Positions 44,029 to 52,260 of a stretch of DNA of 64,000 nucleotides are shown here, in pieces (position 1 is the stretch's first letter; the number at the start of each line of letters is the position of its first letter). Position numbers and translations under genes: made by a program. The DNA is from Caulifigura coniformis (GTDB lineage: Bacteria > Planctomycetota > Planctomycetia > Planctomycetales > Planctomycetaceae), in assembly GCF_007745175.1 (NCBI RefSeq), contig NZ_CP036271.1:682001-746000 (forward strand), read 5' to 3'. Below the pieces are notes generated by a model that worked only from the letters and a program-made list of their open reading frames with translations, was not told the DNA's origin and made no database searches.

Positions 44029-44892
44029 ATGGAAGAGACCGGATTCGGGATTCTGGCAACGAGTCGGGCGGAATCGACGGCGGCAACGCTCGGGCTGGCG
44101 ATCCTTTCGTCCTGCTTCCTGCTGATGGTCTATCGGCCCAGGCGAACGGAGCTCGAAGGAACGCCTCATCGCGTTCCGCTGATCGCCCTGTTCCTGGCGG
44201 TCGGCTGGGTGATGCTGGCCGCCGGCGCGCATTTTCTCGTCGATCCCAGTCAACCGCCGCGGACCCTGTCCGTGTCGGACATCTGGATGGATTGCGCCCA
44301 GAGCGTGGTCGTGCTGGTCATCCTTGCGTCGGCCTACCTGATCCCGAGGTCGATCGGGTCGATTCAGTCGACGCTGACGCCCGTGCCATCGGAGGACGCC
44401 GTTGAAGACGTAACGGCTCCCGAGCCCGTGCCGCAGTCGAAGTTCCTGCCGGAAGACTGGGGGCATCACCTGTCAGTCGGGCTGACGGTCGGACTGGCCG
44501 CCATGCTCCCTACTTTGCTTCTAGGCTACTGGATCGCCCGAGATCGCGACCCGAGCGAGTCCCACATCCTGCTCCGGACTCTGCAGGGGAAGGGGTGGGA
44601 TTTCCTGGCGCCGATCGTTCTGACCGCTGCTGTGCTGGCGCCGCTCCTTGAGGAACTCTTGTTCCGCGTGATCCTGCAGGGCTGGTTGTCGGATTCCGTC
44701 CAGAAGTCAGCTATTCCGCTGACGGCCGGAATCTTCGCGCTGATTCATGGGGCGAGCGACGCGGCGCTGCTGGTTCCGCTGGCGCTGAGCCTGGGGTTCC
44801 TGTACGAGTACCGCCGCAGTTATCTCGAGGTGGTCGCCGCCCACGCCGCGTTCAACGGGGCCAACCTGTTTGCGGCGATCAATGCCGTTTGA
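44029..44892 (+). CDS. CPBP-family intramembrane glutamic protease
   Basis: A 287-residue membrane protein with about eight hydrophobic segments. The Abi/CAAX-protease motifs are EExxxR in LLEELLFRVIL (Glu208, Glu209, Arg213), FALIHG and HAAFNGAN at the end. CPBP proteases are glutamate intramembrane proteases or bacteriocin/immunity proteins; without a bacteriocin gene nearby, a housekeeping membrane role is more likely. A long soluble loop (about 100-155) separates the two halves. The start ATG is at 44029. The next gene begins 231 bases downstream. Confidence 0.88.
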   Translation: MEETGFGILATSRAESTAATLGLAILSSCFLLMVYRPRRTELEGTPHRVPLIALFLAVGWVMLAAGAHFLVDPSQPPRTLSVSDIWMDCAQSVVVLVILASAYLIPRSIGSIQSTLTPVPSEDAVEDVTAPEPVPQSKFLPEDWGHHLSVGLTVGLAAMLPTLLLGYWIARDRDPSESHILLRTLQGKGWDFLAPIVLTAAVLAPLLEELLFRVILQGWLSDSVQKSAIPLTAGIFALIHGASDAALLVPLALSLGFLYEYRRSYLEVVAAHAAFNGANLFAAINAV

Positions 44893-45123
44893 TCCGGCCG
44901 GGCAACGACGTGACCGACTTTGCCGGTTGCACCGATCCTCCTAGACTGTCGCGTCGATGGCATGATCCGGCTCGACTGGCCCAGTCACGCCGGCCGCGCG
45001 AACTGCGACCGGCCGCGGCCGAGGACCGACTCAAACTCCTGCTTTTGCCGGAAGTTCATCCGAATGGCCCCCCTGCGGCCTGCCGATGCCATTGATGGAA
45101 CGCCTTCACACCCAGCGCACGGA

Positions 45124-45816
45124 ATGACTGTCGATTCTTCACTCGTCGATCGCATCGTGCACGGGGTGCTGCAGCAGTTGCGGACTCCCGGTCCATTCGC
45201 TGCAAAACCGGTCCCGCCAGCCGCGGCGCCGCTCTCCGCTCCCGCCCCCCGGCCCGCCGCGGACTGCCGCATCGGGCAGCCCGTCATTACCGCGCGGCTG
45301 ATCGAAGAGCTGGTTCCCAAGACTGCGACTGGCGTTGTCGTCGCTCAGCGGGCGGTTGTCACGCCGGCGGCCCTCGATGTCGTGCGGGCCCGCAAACTGA
45401 CGATCCGACGCGAAGCGGCGGCGGCCCCCGAGACTTCGCCACCGGCCCGCACGCTGACGGTGATCGTGCGAAACACGCCAGCCGTCGAGCGCCTTGGCCG
45501 GCAGAATCGCTGGCGTCGGGAACTCCTGGGGTGCCCCGATGACGCCGCGGCGCTGGCGATCAGCACGCTGTCCCGCGGGGACGCCGATCGCGTGGTGATC
45601 TTCGCGGCCCAGTCGCATCGCGCGGCGTGCCTGGCGAATCGCAATTCGGCGGTCAAAGCGGCCGCGATCGCGTCGTTCGACGATCTCCGCAGCGTGCTCG
45701 AGCAGCTGCGGGTGAATGTTCTCTGCGTCGATCCGACGGGACGCACGGACTTTGAACTGACCCGGATCATCGACCTCTTCGAGAAGCCGCGCCCGGTGCG
45801 TTCGAAAGCGGAGTGA
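45124..45816 (+). CDS. RpiB-like C-terminal domain protein with encapsulation-peptide-like N terminus
   Basis: A 230-residue protein from the ATG at 45124. Residues 3-19 form an amphipathic helix (SSLVDRIVHGVLQQL) followed by a Pro/Ala-rich linker (20-48), the typical layout of a bacterial-microcompartment encapsulation peptide. Next is a segment VITARLIEELV...VVVAQRAVVTPAALDVV (about 58-95), similar to small microcompartment-associated domains (EutQ/PduL-neighbour type). The C-terminal part (130-225) aligns in pattern with ribose-5-phosphate isomerase B (VVIFAAQ, CLANRNSAVKAA, RVNVLCVDPTG). Catalytic residues of RpiB were not confirmed. A frame extension upstream to 44920 is rejected. No shell genes surround it. 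Confidence 0.65.
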   Translation: MTVDSSLVDRIVHGVLQQLRTPGPFAAKPVPPAAAPLSAPAPRPAADCRIGQPVITARLIEELVPKTATGVVVAQRAVVTPAALDVVRARKLTIRREAAAAPETSPPARTLTVIVRNTPAVERLGRQNRWRRELLGCPDDAAALAISTLSRGDADRVVIFAAQSHRAACLANRNSAVKAAAIASFDDLRSVLEQLRVNVLCVDPTGRTDFELTRIIDLFEKPRPVRSKAE

Positions 45817-45927
45817 AGTTGAGGGGGATCGGCTGCGATGTCGGGGCGATGTCTCTAAGTCATGTTCTGAAAGCAGGTTCCGTCTTCACCTGCAGGCCCG
45901 TGTGGACGATTTCGAAGGGCGATCTGA

Positions 45928-45955
45928 AGAATCTGGCGCTTGATTGCCAGATTCT
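45928..45955. repeat. Perfect 10-bp hairpin downstream of the RpiB-like gene
   Basis: AGAATCTGGC/GCCAGATTCT with an 8-base loop, 112 bases after the stop. No U-tract in either direction. It could be a terminator of the RpiB-like transcript or an operator for the following gene (ATG at 46035). Confidence 0.4.
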
Positions 45956-46034
45956 GCAAACCAATGGCCAGCCTCCAACGTCTCTTTTGAGTTGATGACT
46001 GCGTGTCGACACCGGGGTCGAACGGAGGGCTACC

Positions 46035-46382
46035 ATGCGGCAGCTGGCAATTGGCGGGGTGATGTTTGTGGCAGGGGTCGTCGTCGGGACGGCCGGGAGT
46101 GATGACACGCTTGTGAGAGAGGCGCAGCATCGGGAAGCCGACGCCTACGAACGCGGTTTCGCTGATGCGACGCTGGAACTCCAGACGATTGCCGTGCAGG
46201 GCGGGCATGCCACCTGGTACCTGGAGCCGCTCACGGGCCGGCCAAGCAATTTCGCCTGGGCGCCGGTGAGCGACGAAGACCGTCGGCGACTGGACGATCT
46301 GACGAACGCGATTCTCGAAGCCAGCCGCGAACAGCGACCGGGAGCATCAGGTGAATCTATTCCGCCCCTCGCGAGTCGATAA
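46035..46382 (+). CDS. Small hypothetical protein with N-terminal membrane segment
   Basis: A 115-residue protein with a good GGAGGG site 6-11 bases before the ATG. Residues 3-20 form a signal anchor (LAIGGVMFVAGVVVGTAG), then a Glu/Arg-rich helix (28-50) and a short beta part (52-75), then another helix. Not recognised. It overlaps the end of the STAS gene by 26 bases on the opposite strand (convergent). Confidence 0.6.
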   Translation: MRQLAIGGVMFVAGVVVGTAGSDDTLVREAQHREADAYERGFADATLELQTIAVQGGHATWYLEPLTGRPSNFAWAPVSDEDRRRLDDLTNAILEASREQRPGASGESIPPLASR

Positions 46383-46908
46383 GCTGGTTGGGCCCAGCAA
46401 CGCCGTCAGTCGTCTGACTGCAACCGTCTGTCTGCGAGTTCAGGGCCTCGATCGCCTCGGCTCGGGTGGCATAGGTGGGCCAGAGGCCTGCCAGCTTGCT
46501 GACGTTCATTGAGTTCTGGATCGTGTCGGAAATTCCGCAGAAGGCGGCCTGACCGGGAATGGCGCGGCAGAATCCGACGAGCGCCGTCTGGATCACCGCT
46601 TCCAGCACGGGCCGCGCGCTGAGATCGATCAGCAGGTTCCGGAAGCCGCCGTGACGGACGAGGTCGTTGATGCGGCCGACCTCGAGGTGAATTTCCTGGT
46701 ACCGGACCGAGTCGAGCTCGTTGCCCGGCGTGACGACGATTGTTCGCTGCTCGATCTCGACCTTGAGAGCACGATTGATGCGCGACGCGAACAGCGCCAG
46801 TTCGTGAAGCCCCTCCACGGAACCTCGACGAGTCGAGGACGTGGAAGCCGGATTCACCGGACGGCGCAGGATCGCGTTTCGCCTGCTCCTGCTTTGTTCA
46901 ATCACCAT
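46357..46908 (-). CDS. STAS-domain protein (anti-sigma antagonist type)
   Basis: A 183-residue protein from the ATG at 46908, preceded by GAGG at a distance of 9. Residues about 50-165 match a STAS fold: KVEIEQRTIVVTP (beta-1), RYQEIHLEV, HGGFRNLLIDLSARPVLEAVIQTALVGFCR with Ser in the phosphorylatable position, AAFCGISDTIQNSMNVSKLAG. An N-terminal basic region (1-45) and an acidic/Asn-rich tail flank it. Such proteins usually antagonise anti-sigma kinases; no RsbW-like kinase is nearby. It is the last gene of a three-gene minus-strand group with two Gre-like genes (16-base gap). Confidence 0.7.
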   Translation of the reverse strand: MVIEQSRSRRNAILRRPVNPASTSSTRRGSVEGLHELALFASRINRALKVEIEQRTIVVTPGNELDSVRYQEIHLEVGRINDLVRHGGFRNLLIDLSARPVLEAVIQTALVGFCRAIPGQAAFCGISDTIQNSMNVSKLAGLWPTYATRAEAIEALNSQTDGCSQTTDGVAGPNQLIDSRGAE

Positions 46909-46924
46909 TGCAGCGTTCCTCAAG

Positions 46925-47353
46925 TCATTCTTTCGGGCAGACGGCCGACGGCGCGAGCGCGGCTGTGCCAGCTTCGACCTGTTCGACTCTCACGATTCGC
47001 CAGCCCGATGCGATGGGCCAGCGAATATCGTCGCCCCGGTAGTGGCCAAGTACGGCCGCGCCTGCCGGGGACAAGACCGACAGGCGGCGGTTGGCGATGT
47101 CGGCACGTTGGGGATAGACGAGTGTGTAGGTCTCCACGCGGCCCGTCTGCACATCCCGCAGGGTGATCCGGGAGTTCATGGTGATGACCTCCTCGGGCAT
47201 CTCATCCAGTTCGACGAGCCGCGCACGCGTCAGTTCCTGGTAGAGATCCCGAAGAAGTGTCGGATCCGAGAACGCGCTGGTGACCTTCGACGACACCAGC
47301 GCTCTCAGCCTGGCGTAGTCATCGATGGTGAGTGTGATCGGCCTCCGCTTCAT
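46925..47353 (-). CDS. Gre/Rnk-family transcription-elongation-like protein
   Basis: A 142-residue protein from the ATG at 47353, with AGGAG 9 bases upstream. Residues 1-50 form a short helix, and 55-135 form the GreA/GreB C-terminal domain: VITMNSRITLRDVQTGRVETYTLVYP, NRRLSVLSPAGAAVLGHYRGD. The length matches Rnk-type proteins, which bind the secondary channel without a full coiled coil. It may modulate RNA polymerase. It has a paralogue immediately upstream on the same strand (59 bases). Confidence 0.75.
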   Translation of the reverse strand: MKRRPITLTIDDYARLRALVSSKVTSAFSDPTLLRDLYQELTRARLVELDEMPEEVITMNSRITLRDVQTGRVETYTLVYPQRADIANRRLSVLSPAGAAVLGHYRGDDIRWPIASGWRIVRVEQVEAGTAALAPSAVCPKE

Positions 47354-47411
47354 ACTCCTTCTCTCCTGATCGATGCGTTGGATCGTCGGTGATGGTCGGG
47401 TCTGATGCCGT

Positions 47412-47741
47412 CTAAGGGATGTGGCCGCTTGGGTCGGCAACCTGCGCTTCCTGGACCGACTCAATGCGTACCTTGACCTTTCCGGCCGGGGCGTCGAATT
47501 CCACAACGCTACCCGCCTTATGTCCGACCACAGCGCGGCCGAGCGGCGCGAAGCTTGAGATCTGGTGGATCGTGATGTCGGCGTCAGCCGGCAGAACGAG
47601 GGTGTAGACGTCGAGCTCTCCAGTCCGGAGATCGCGAAGTGAAAAACGACTTCCAACGCCGATCACCTGTTCCGTCTTCACGGGGGCTGATGCCTTCGTG
47701 CGGGGACGGGGATTTCCATTTCGGTTGTTCATGTCCAACAT
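47412..47741 (-). CDS. Minimal Gre C-terminal-domain protein
   Basis: A 109-residue protein from the ATG at 47741 (GGAG 5-8 bases upstream); an ATG at 47732 is an alternative. After a 22-residue basic Asn/Arg/Lys-rich tail comes a nearly complete GreA C-terminal domain (VIGVGSRFSLRDLRTGELDVYTLVLP, HQISSFAPLGRAVVGHKAGSVVEF). The coiled-coil N domain of GreA is absent, so it cannot insert a coiled-coil tip into the secondary channel and is more likely a Gre-fold adaptor. It heads the Gre/Gre/STAS group. Confidence 0.75.
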   Translation of the reverse strand: MLDMNNRNGNPRPRTKASAPVKTEQVIGVGSRFSLRDLRTGELDVYTLVLPADADITIHQISSFAPLGRAVVGHKAGSVVEFDAPAGKVKVRIESVQEAQVADPSGHIP

Positions 47742-48248
47742 CGCTCCAGGGTGTTGGGATGGCATGGAGCCGTCCGGTGCGCGTGGCGATCCCGGCGGCT
47801 TGTGACTTTCCCCAAACGCAACGCAAAGCACGTGCCATCGGGGCAGTGGGCGATTCCTTCGTGATTCCACGGTGAACAAGGGGGCAACAAGCCTGGGAGA
47901 CGTCGTCGGTGTCGCCTGGCGCTGACAACCCGTCGGCGCCAGGCGACAGCCACGGGGGTTTCTGAACCCGAATTTCGAGTGAGGGTGGTTTCCATCGGGA
48001 CCTCCCGACTCGCCTCGGAAATGGCCCTTGAAAGCGGTGCACCACGACGCGCAGGACGGGATGTGCCTCGCCCGGCTAAAATGGATGCCGCCAGGAAAAT
48101 CTCCGAAGCGCCGGTTTTCGGCGAGCCGTTTGCATTCCGGGGGGAACGCCGGATTCGAGCGGAAGGATCAGCGGAGTGTCGGGATTCCCGCGACGGCCAG
48201 CTTCTTTTCATGCACCTCCGGCCCACATCCTGAAGCACAACTCCTCCG
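47742..48248. other. Divergent intergenic region with a 12-bp hairpin
   Basis: Lies between the Gre-like gene (minus) and the histidine-kinase gene (plus) and must contain both promoters. A perfect 12-bp inverted repeat (GTCGCCTGGCGC, 47911-47922; GCGCCAGGCGAC, 47936-47947; 13-base loop) is the only notable element. I see no protein-like frame or sigma-54 promoter with GG/GC at the right spacing. Confidence 0.55.
47911..47947. repeat. 12-bp perfect hairpin / candidate operator
   Basis: Inverted repeat described above; stem 12, loop 13. Located 170 bases upstream of the Gre-like start and 302 bases upstream of the kinase start. It could be a dimeric-regulator site or an mRNA/DNA hairpin. Confidence 0.45.
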
Positions 48249-49436
48249 ATGAGTCGAATGCCAGCCAGCGATCCTCCTGTGTTCGACCGATTCCGGGCAG
48301 TGGCCGATTACACCTACGACTGGGAGAGTTGGCATGGTCCGGATGGCGCACTGGTGTGGGTGAATCCGGCAGTCGAGCGGGCAACGGGCTACTCCATCGC
48401 GGAATGTGAAGCGATGAAGAATTACCCCCTGCCGATCGTGGAGGCCGAGGATCGCGAGCGCCTCTTTCAAGTGCTGCAGTCGGCACGACATTGCACGACC
48501 GGCGAGAACGTGGAGTTCCGCTGTCGACACAAGGGGGGCGCGATTCGGTGGATGTCGCTGGCCTGGCAGCCCATCCGCAATGCGCGCGGCGAGTCGCTCG
48601 GATTCCGGACGAGCGTGCGGGACATCACGGAACTCCAGAAGCTTCGCGAACAATTGCAGCTCTATACGGATCACCTCGAGCAGCTTGTGCAGGAGAGGAC
48701 GCTCAAGCTGCGACAGCTCGAGCAGCAGCAGCTGCAGATGGAGAAGCAGGCGGCACTCGGCCAACTGGCCGCCGGCGTGGCCCACGAGATCAACAACCCG
48801 CTCGCCGGAATCCGCAACGCGTTCGAGCTGATCAAATCGAGTCTGTCTCCTGAAGACGAACAATTTGAACTACTCGAATTGATCGATCGCGAGTTTGATC
48901 GCGTCAGTGGAATCATCCACCAGATGTACCAGCTCTATCGACGGGGGCCTCATGAAGCGGCCATCTTTGCGCTGGAACGCACCGTCGGCGACGTCGTCGC
49001 GCTCCTGGAAACCGTGGCTCGCAAGGAACAGGTTCGGCTGAGCTATGATCCGCCAGGAGAATCCATCGCCGTTCAGCTGGCCGAAGGTGAAGTGAAGCAG
49101 ATTCTCTACAACGTGATCCGCAATGCCCTGCAGGCCTCGCCCGCGGGCGAAGTCGTGCGAGTCGAGGTTCGACCTGTTGGAGAGACGGTGGAAGTGGAGG
49201 TGATCGATCACGGGCCGGGAATCAGCGAGGAGATCATGTCGCGAATTTTCGAGCCGTTCTTCAGCACAAAACAGGGCGACACTCAAACTGGAATGGGTCT
49301 GGGTCTGTCCGTGTCGCGAAGCCTGATCGATGCGATGGGAGGGCGGATCGACGTGGAGTCGCATGTTGGCGCCGGAAGCCGGTTCCTGCTCACGTTCCCG
49401 CGGCGTGCCCAGGCGATGGAGGAGACCGATGGCTGA
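48249..49436 (+). CDS. PAS-domain sensor histidine kinase
   Basis: A 395-residue soluble histidine kinase. A PAS domain (about 10-125: [22 protein letters not shown], ending with [10 protein letters not shown]) is followed by a Gln-rich coiled-coil linker (130-165) and the HisKA domain with phosphoacceptor His179 ([10 protein letters not shown]). The ATPase domain has N-box [12 protein letters not shown]1 [17 protein letters not shown] and G2 [10 protein letters not shown]. No transmembrane segment, so it senses cytoplasmic cues. It overlaps the NtrC-type regulator gene by 8 bases (49429-49436), so they are coupled partners. No Shine-Dalgarno site is evident at the ATG at 48249; an ATG at 48258 is possible. 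Confidence 0.93.
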   Translation: MSRMPASDPPVFDRFRAVADYTYDWESWHGPDGALVWVNPAVERATGYSIAECEAMKNYPLPIVEAEDRERLFQVLQSARHCTTGENVEFRCRHKGGAIRWMSLAWQPIRNARGESLGFRTSVRDITELQKLREQLQLYTDHLEQLVQERTLKLRQLEQQQLQMEKQAALGQLAAGVAHEINNPLAGIRNAFELIKSSLSPEDEQFELLELIDREFDRVSGIIHQMYQLYRRGPHEAAIFALERTVGDVVALLETVARKEQVRLSYDPPGESIAVQLAEGEVKQILYNVIRNALQASPAGEVVRVEVRPVGETVEVEVIDHGPGISEEIMSRIFEPFFSTKQGDTQTGMGLGLSVSRSLIDAMGGRIDVESHVGAGSRFLLTFPRRAQAMEETDG

Positions 49437-50829
49437 ACCCGAGCCGGCCCGGATCCTGATTGCGGACGACGAGGCATTCTATTTGCGGACGACCGAAGCG
49501 CTCCTTCGCCAGCACGGTTACGACTGCGTCACGGCACCCGACGGAGAAACGGCGCTGAAAGCGCTCTCGTCGCAGCCGTTCGACCTCGTCCTCTCCGACC
49601 TCAACATGCCGGGGAACAGGAACCTCGAACTGCTGCAGGAGCAGAGGGCCAAGTGGCCCGAGATTCCTCTGATCGTCGTCACCGGCGCCCCTTCGTTGCC
49701 GACGGCGATTGAAAGCGTGCGATTGGGAATCGCCGATTACCTGCTCAAGCCGGTCCGATTTCAGGATCTGCGGAACAGCATCCAGAGGGCGCTGGCGCGC
49801 TCTCGCGCCGGTCATCTCCGGACACAGGCGGCGCTCGAGGCGATCGCTCCGGCTGGCGAGTTCCCGGAGATCATTGGTCGCAGTCCGGCGATGGGCGAAG
49901 TGTTGGGAATCCTCGGGAAGATTTCCCAGTCGGACGCCAACGTGCTGATCACCGGTGAGAGCGGCACTGGAAAAGAAGTCGTCGCCCGTGCGATTCACAA
50001 TCACGGGCCCAGGGCAGCGCACGCGTTCCAGGTCGTCGACTGCACCGCCATTCCCGAGAGCCTGTTCGAGTCCGTGCTCTTCGGACACGTGAAGGGATCG
50101 TTCACAGGTGCGGTGCAGGACCAGGATGGATTGCTCAGCCGGGCCCACAGGGGGACCGTCTTCTTCGACGAGATCGGTGAGCTGCCCTTGGGACTGCAGG
50201 CGAAACTGTTGCGTCTGATTCAGGAACAGACCTTCACGCCTGTCGGCAAGTCGACTCCGGTGCAGTTCGACGTGAGGTTCCTGAGTGCGACCAATCGCGA
50301 CCTGGAACTCGAAGTGAACGCGGGCCGGTTTCGTCGCGATCTCTTTTATCGCCTCGCAGTGATCCATCTCGAGCTGCCACCCCTGAAGGATCGCGAAGGG
50401 GACGTGATGCTGCTGGCCAGGCACTTCCTCGGGCAGCTCCAGCCGGCCGGGGAACGAGTCGTGAACTTTTCACCGGCGGCGGCCGAACTGATGCGGAAGT
50501 ATTCCTGGCCGGGCAACATCCGGGAGCTGAGGAACGCCATCGAACGTGGACTGGCGCTCGCGAGTTCGGAACTGATCACACCTGAGGACCTGCCAAGGCC
50601 GGTTGCGGCTTCCGGCGGAGAACGGCCGGCGTGGAATGTCGACTCCGAGGGAGGAACTCCGTCGCGCGGCCAGGCGTTGCAGGAAGCGGAGATCGAGTAC
50701 CTGAAGACGATCCTGCAGGGCAATCATGGAAACGTGGCCCGCGCGGCGCAGCAGGCAGGCATGTCGAGGCAGGGCCTGCACAAGCGGCTGAAAAAGGCCG
50801 GGATCGACGCCGCCGACTACCGTCGATGA
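49429..50829 (+). CDS. NtrC-type sigma-54-dependent response regulator
   Basis: A 466-residue protein. Receiver domain with phosphoacceptor Asp57 (LSDLNMPG) and Lys108; AAA+ domain with Walker A GESGTGKE (176-183), GSFTGA loop (223-228), Walker [10 protein letters not shown] and [10 protein letters not shown]; a C-terminal Fis-type helix-turn-helix ([23 protein letters not shown]). The GAFTGA motif that contacts sigma-54 reads GSFTGA here, a substitution that occurs in some enhancer-binding proteins. The ATG at 49429 has a GGAGG site (49419-49423) and overlaps the kinase gene. Targets are unknown; the divergent Gre/Gre/STAS group is the nearest candidate. Confidence 0.95.
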   Translation: MAEPEPARILIADDEAFYLRTTEALLRQHGYDCVTAPDGETALKALSSQPFDLVLSDLNMPGNRNLELLQEQRAKWPEIPLIVVTGAPSLPTAIESVRLGIADYLLKPVRFQDLRNSIQRALARSRAGHLRTQAALEAIAPAGEFPEIIGRSPAMGEVLGILGKISQSDANVLITGESGTGKEVVARAIHNHGPRAAHAFQVVDCTAIPESLFESVLFGHVKGSFTGAVQDQDGLLSRAHRGTVFFDEIGELPLGLQAKLLRLIQEQTFTPVGKSTPVQFDVRFLSATNRDLELEVNAGRFRRDLFYRLAVIHLELPPLKDREGDVMLLARHFLGQLQPAGERVVNFSPAAAELMRKYSWPGNIRELRNAIERGLALASSELITPEDLPRPVAASGGERPAWNVDSEGGTPSRGQALQEAEIEYLKTILQGNHGNVARAAQQAGMSRQGLHKRLKKAGIDAADYRR

Positions 50830-50886
50830 CGTTGCCGGGTTCGTCCGGCTCGCGGGAATGTCGTCGATGACGACCTTCAGGGATCG

Positions 50887-52173
50887 CTACTCGGGAAGAC
50901 TCTCGTTGCGAGTTTCCGGGAGTGGAACGACGACCAGGATGCCCACGAGAAAGAGGCCCGCAAGGCCCGTCATGGCCCAGCGGAGATCGACCTCGGGACG
51001 GGCCTTGAGGAAGCCCGACAGGAGCAGGATTGGAACGGCCAGCAGGCGTCCGCCATTGAAACAGAGGCTGGCGCCTGTCGATCGCAGGTGCGTGGGGAAC
51101 AGTTCAGGGAAGTAGATCGCGTAGCCGGCATGTACGCCGAGCGTCAGGAATCCGAAGACGGGCAGGAGAGCCAGGAGCTGGGGATAGCTCTGAGGGACGA
51201 AGCATGCGATAGGGACGATCGCAAACGCAAGGGCCTGAAAGACGATGAACGTCATGCGGCGACCGAATCGGGCGGCGAGAGGGCCGAAAGCCAGCAGGCC
51301 AAGTCCGCCGCCGGCTGTCTGAACGATGCCATAGGCGAACTGGGCTCGGGTCGTCGCTTCTGCGGGAGAAACGCCGTCGGCGATCAGTCGCTGGCGTGCG
51401 AGATCCTGCCCGGCGACGGTGATGGCCCAGAACGTTCCGAGCCCCACGGCAGCAAGAGCGACGCCGAAGATCGCATGGCGGCGCCAGGTCGGATGTGAGA
51501 CGAGATCGGGCACGTATCCCATCGGAGGAGCGTTCTCGAGTTCCTTCCGGTGCTGCCATTGCTCGGTTTCCTTCACACTCGAGCGAATCCAGAGAATCAG
51601 CAGCGCGGGAAGGACGCCGATCAGGTACGCCAGACGCCAGCTGTTCTGGACCTGCATCGCAACGATTGCGGCCAGCCACGTTCCCAGCACGCTCGACGCG
51701 TGGAAGATTGCCGATGCATGGGCGCGGGCCTTCGTCGGAAAAACTTCCGAAACGAGGCTGGCCGCGACGGCCCATTCACCGCCGACGCCGGTGGCGACGA
51801 GAAAACGGAGGACAGCCACCTGCCACAGCTCGGTCGCAAATCCCGTGAGGCCTGAAAACAGCGAATACATCAGGATCGTGACGACCATGATCGGCCGGCG
51901 GCCGAATCGATCGGACAGGTATCCGAATCCGAGCCCCCCGACGGTTCCTCCCGCGAGAAAAACGGCGAGGAAAAAATCGCCGTAGCGTTTCACTTCGGGC
52001 GAATCGGCCGGCTGGCCGAGGATGTCGCCCAGCATGTGGTTGCGGGTGAGGTTAAAGATCTGCCCTTCGTAGACGTCGAAGATCCATCCGGCCGAGGCGA
52101 TGGCAAGGACCAGCCACATCGCGCGCGTGACACCGGAGTACCAGGCGGTGGATGGGGGAGGAGCGTCAGACAT
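50887..52173 (-). CDS. MFS transporter, metabolite/proton symporter type
   Basis: A 428-residue protein with twelve helices, from the ATG at 52173. MFS signature in the loop between helices 2 and 3: GYLSDRFGRRP, and RFLVATGVGGEWAVAASLVSEVFP in helix 4/5, typical of the sugar/metabolite-symporter family. A cytoplasmic loop (about 195-225) is basic (KETEQWQHRKELE). The substrate is undetermined. It is followed upstream by the TauD-type dioxygenase gene with an 87-base gap on the same strand, suggesting that the two handle the same small organic acid or sulfonate-like compound, though this is inferred only. Confidence 0.88.
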   Translation of the reverse strand: MSDAPPPSTAWYSGVTRAMWLVLAIASAGWIFDVYEGQIFNLTRNHMLGDILGQPADSPEVKRYGDFFLAVFLAGGTVGGLGFGYLSDRFGRRPIMVVTILMYSLFSGLTGFATELWQVAVLRFLVATGVGGEWAVAASLVSEVFPTKARAHASAIFHASSVLGTWLAAIVAMQVQNSWRLAYLIGVLPALLILWIRSSVKETEQWQHRKELENAPPMGYVPDLVSHPTWRRHAIFGVALAAVGLGTFWAITVAGQDLARQRLIADGVSPAEATTRAQFAYGIVQTAGGGLGLLAFGPLAARFGRRMTFIVFQALAFAIVPIACFVPQSYPQLLALLPVFGFLTLGVHAGYAIYFPELFPTHLRSTGASLCFNGGRLLAVPILLLSGFLKARPEVDLRWAMTGLAGLFLVGILVVVPLPETRNESLPE

Positions 52174-52260
52174 CGGGGCAGACCAGTCGTTGGTGGATCG
52201 CGGCGACCTGCGGCTGTGAAGTCGCGTCACGGCACGGAGTCCGAGACACGACAGGCGGAG

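Noticed and set aside
47742-48248. Sigma-54 promoter (GG-N10-GC) for the kinase/NtrC genes
   Set aside because: No TGGCAC-N5-TTGC-like match at the expected spacing was found.
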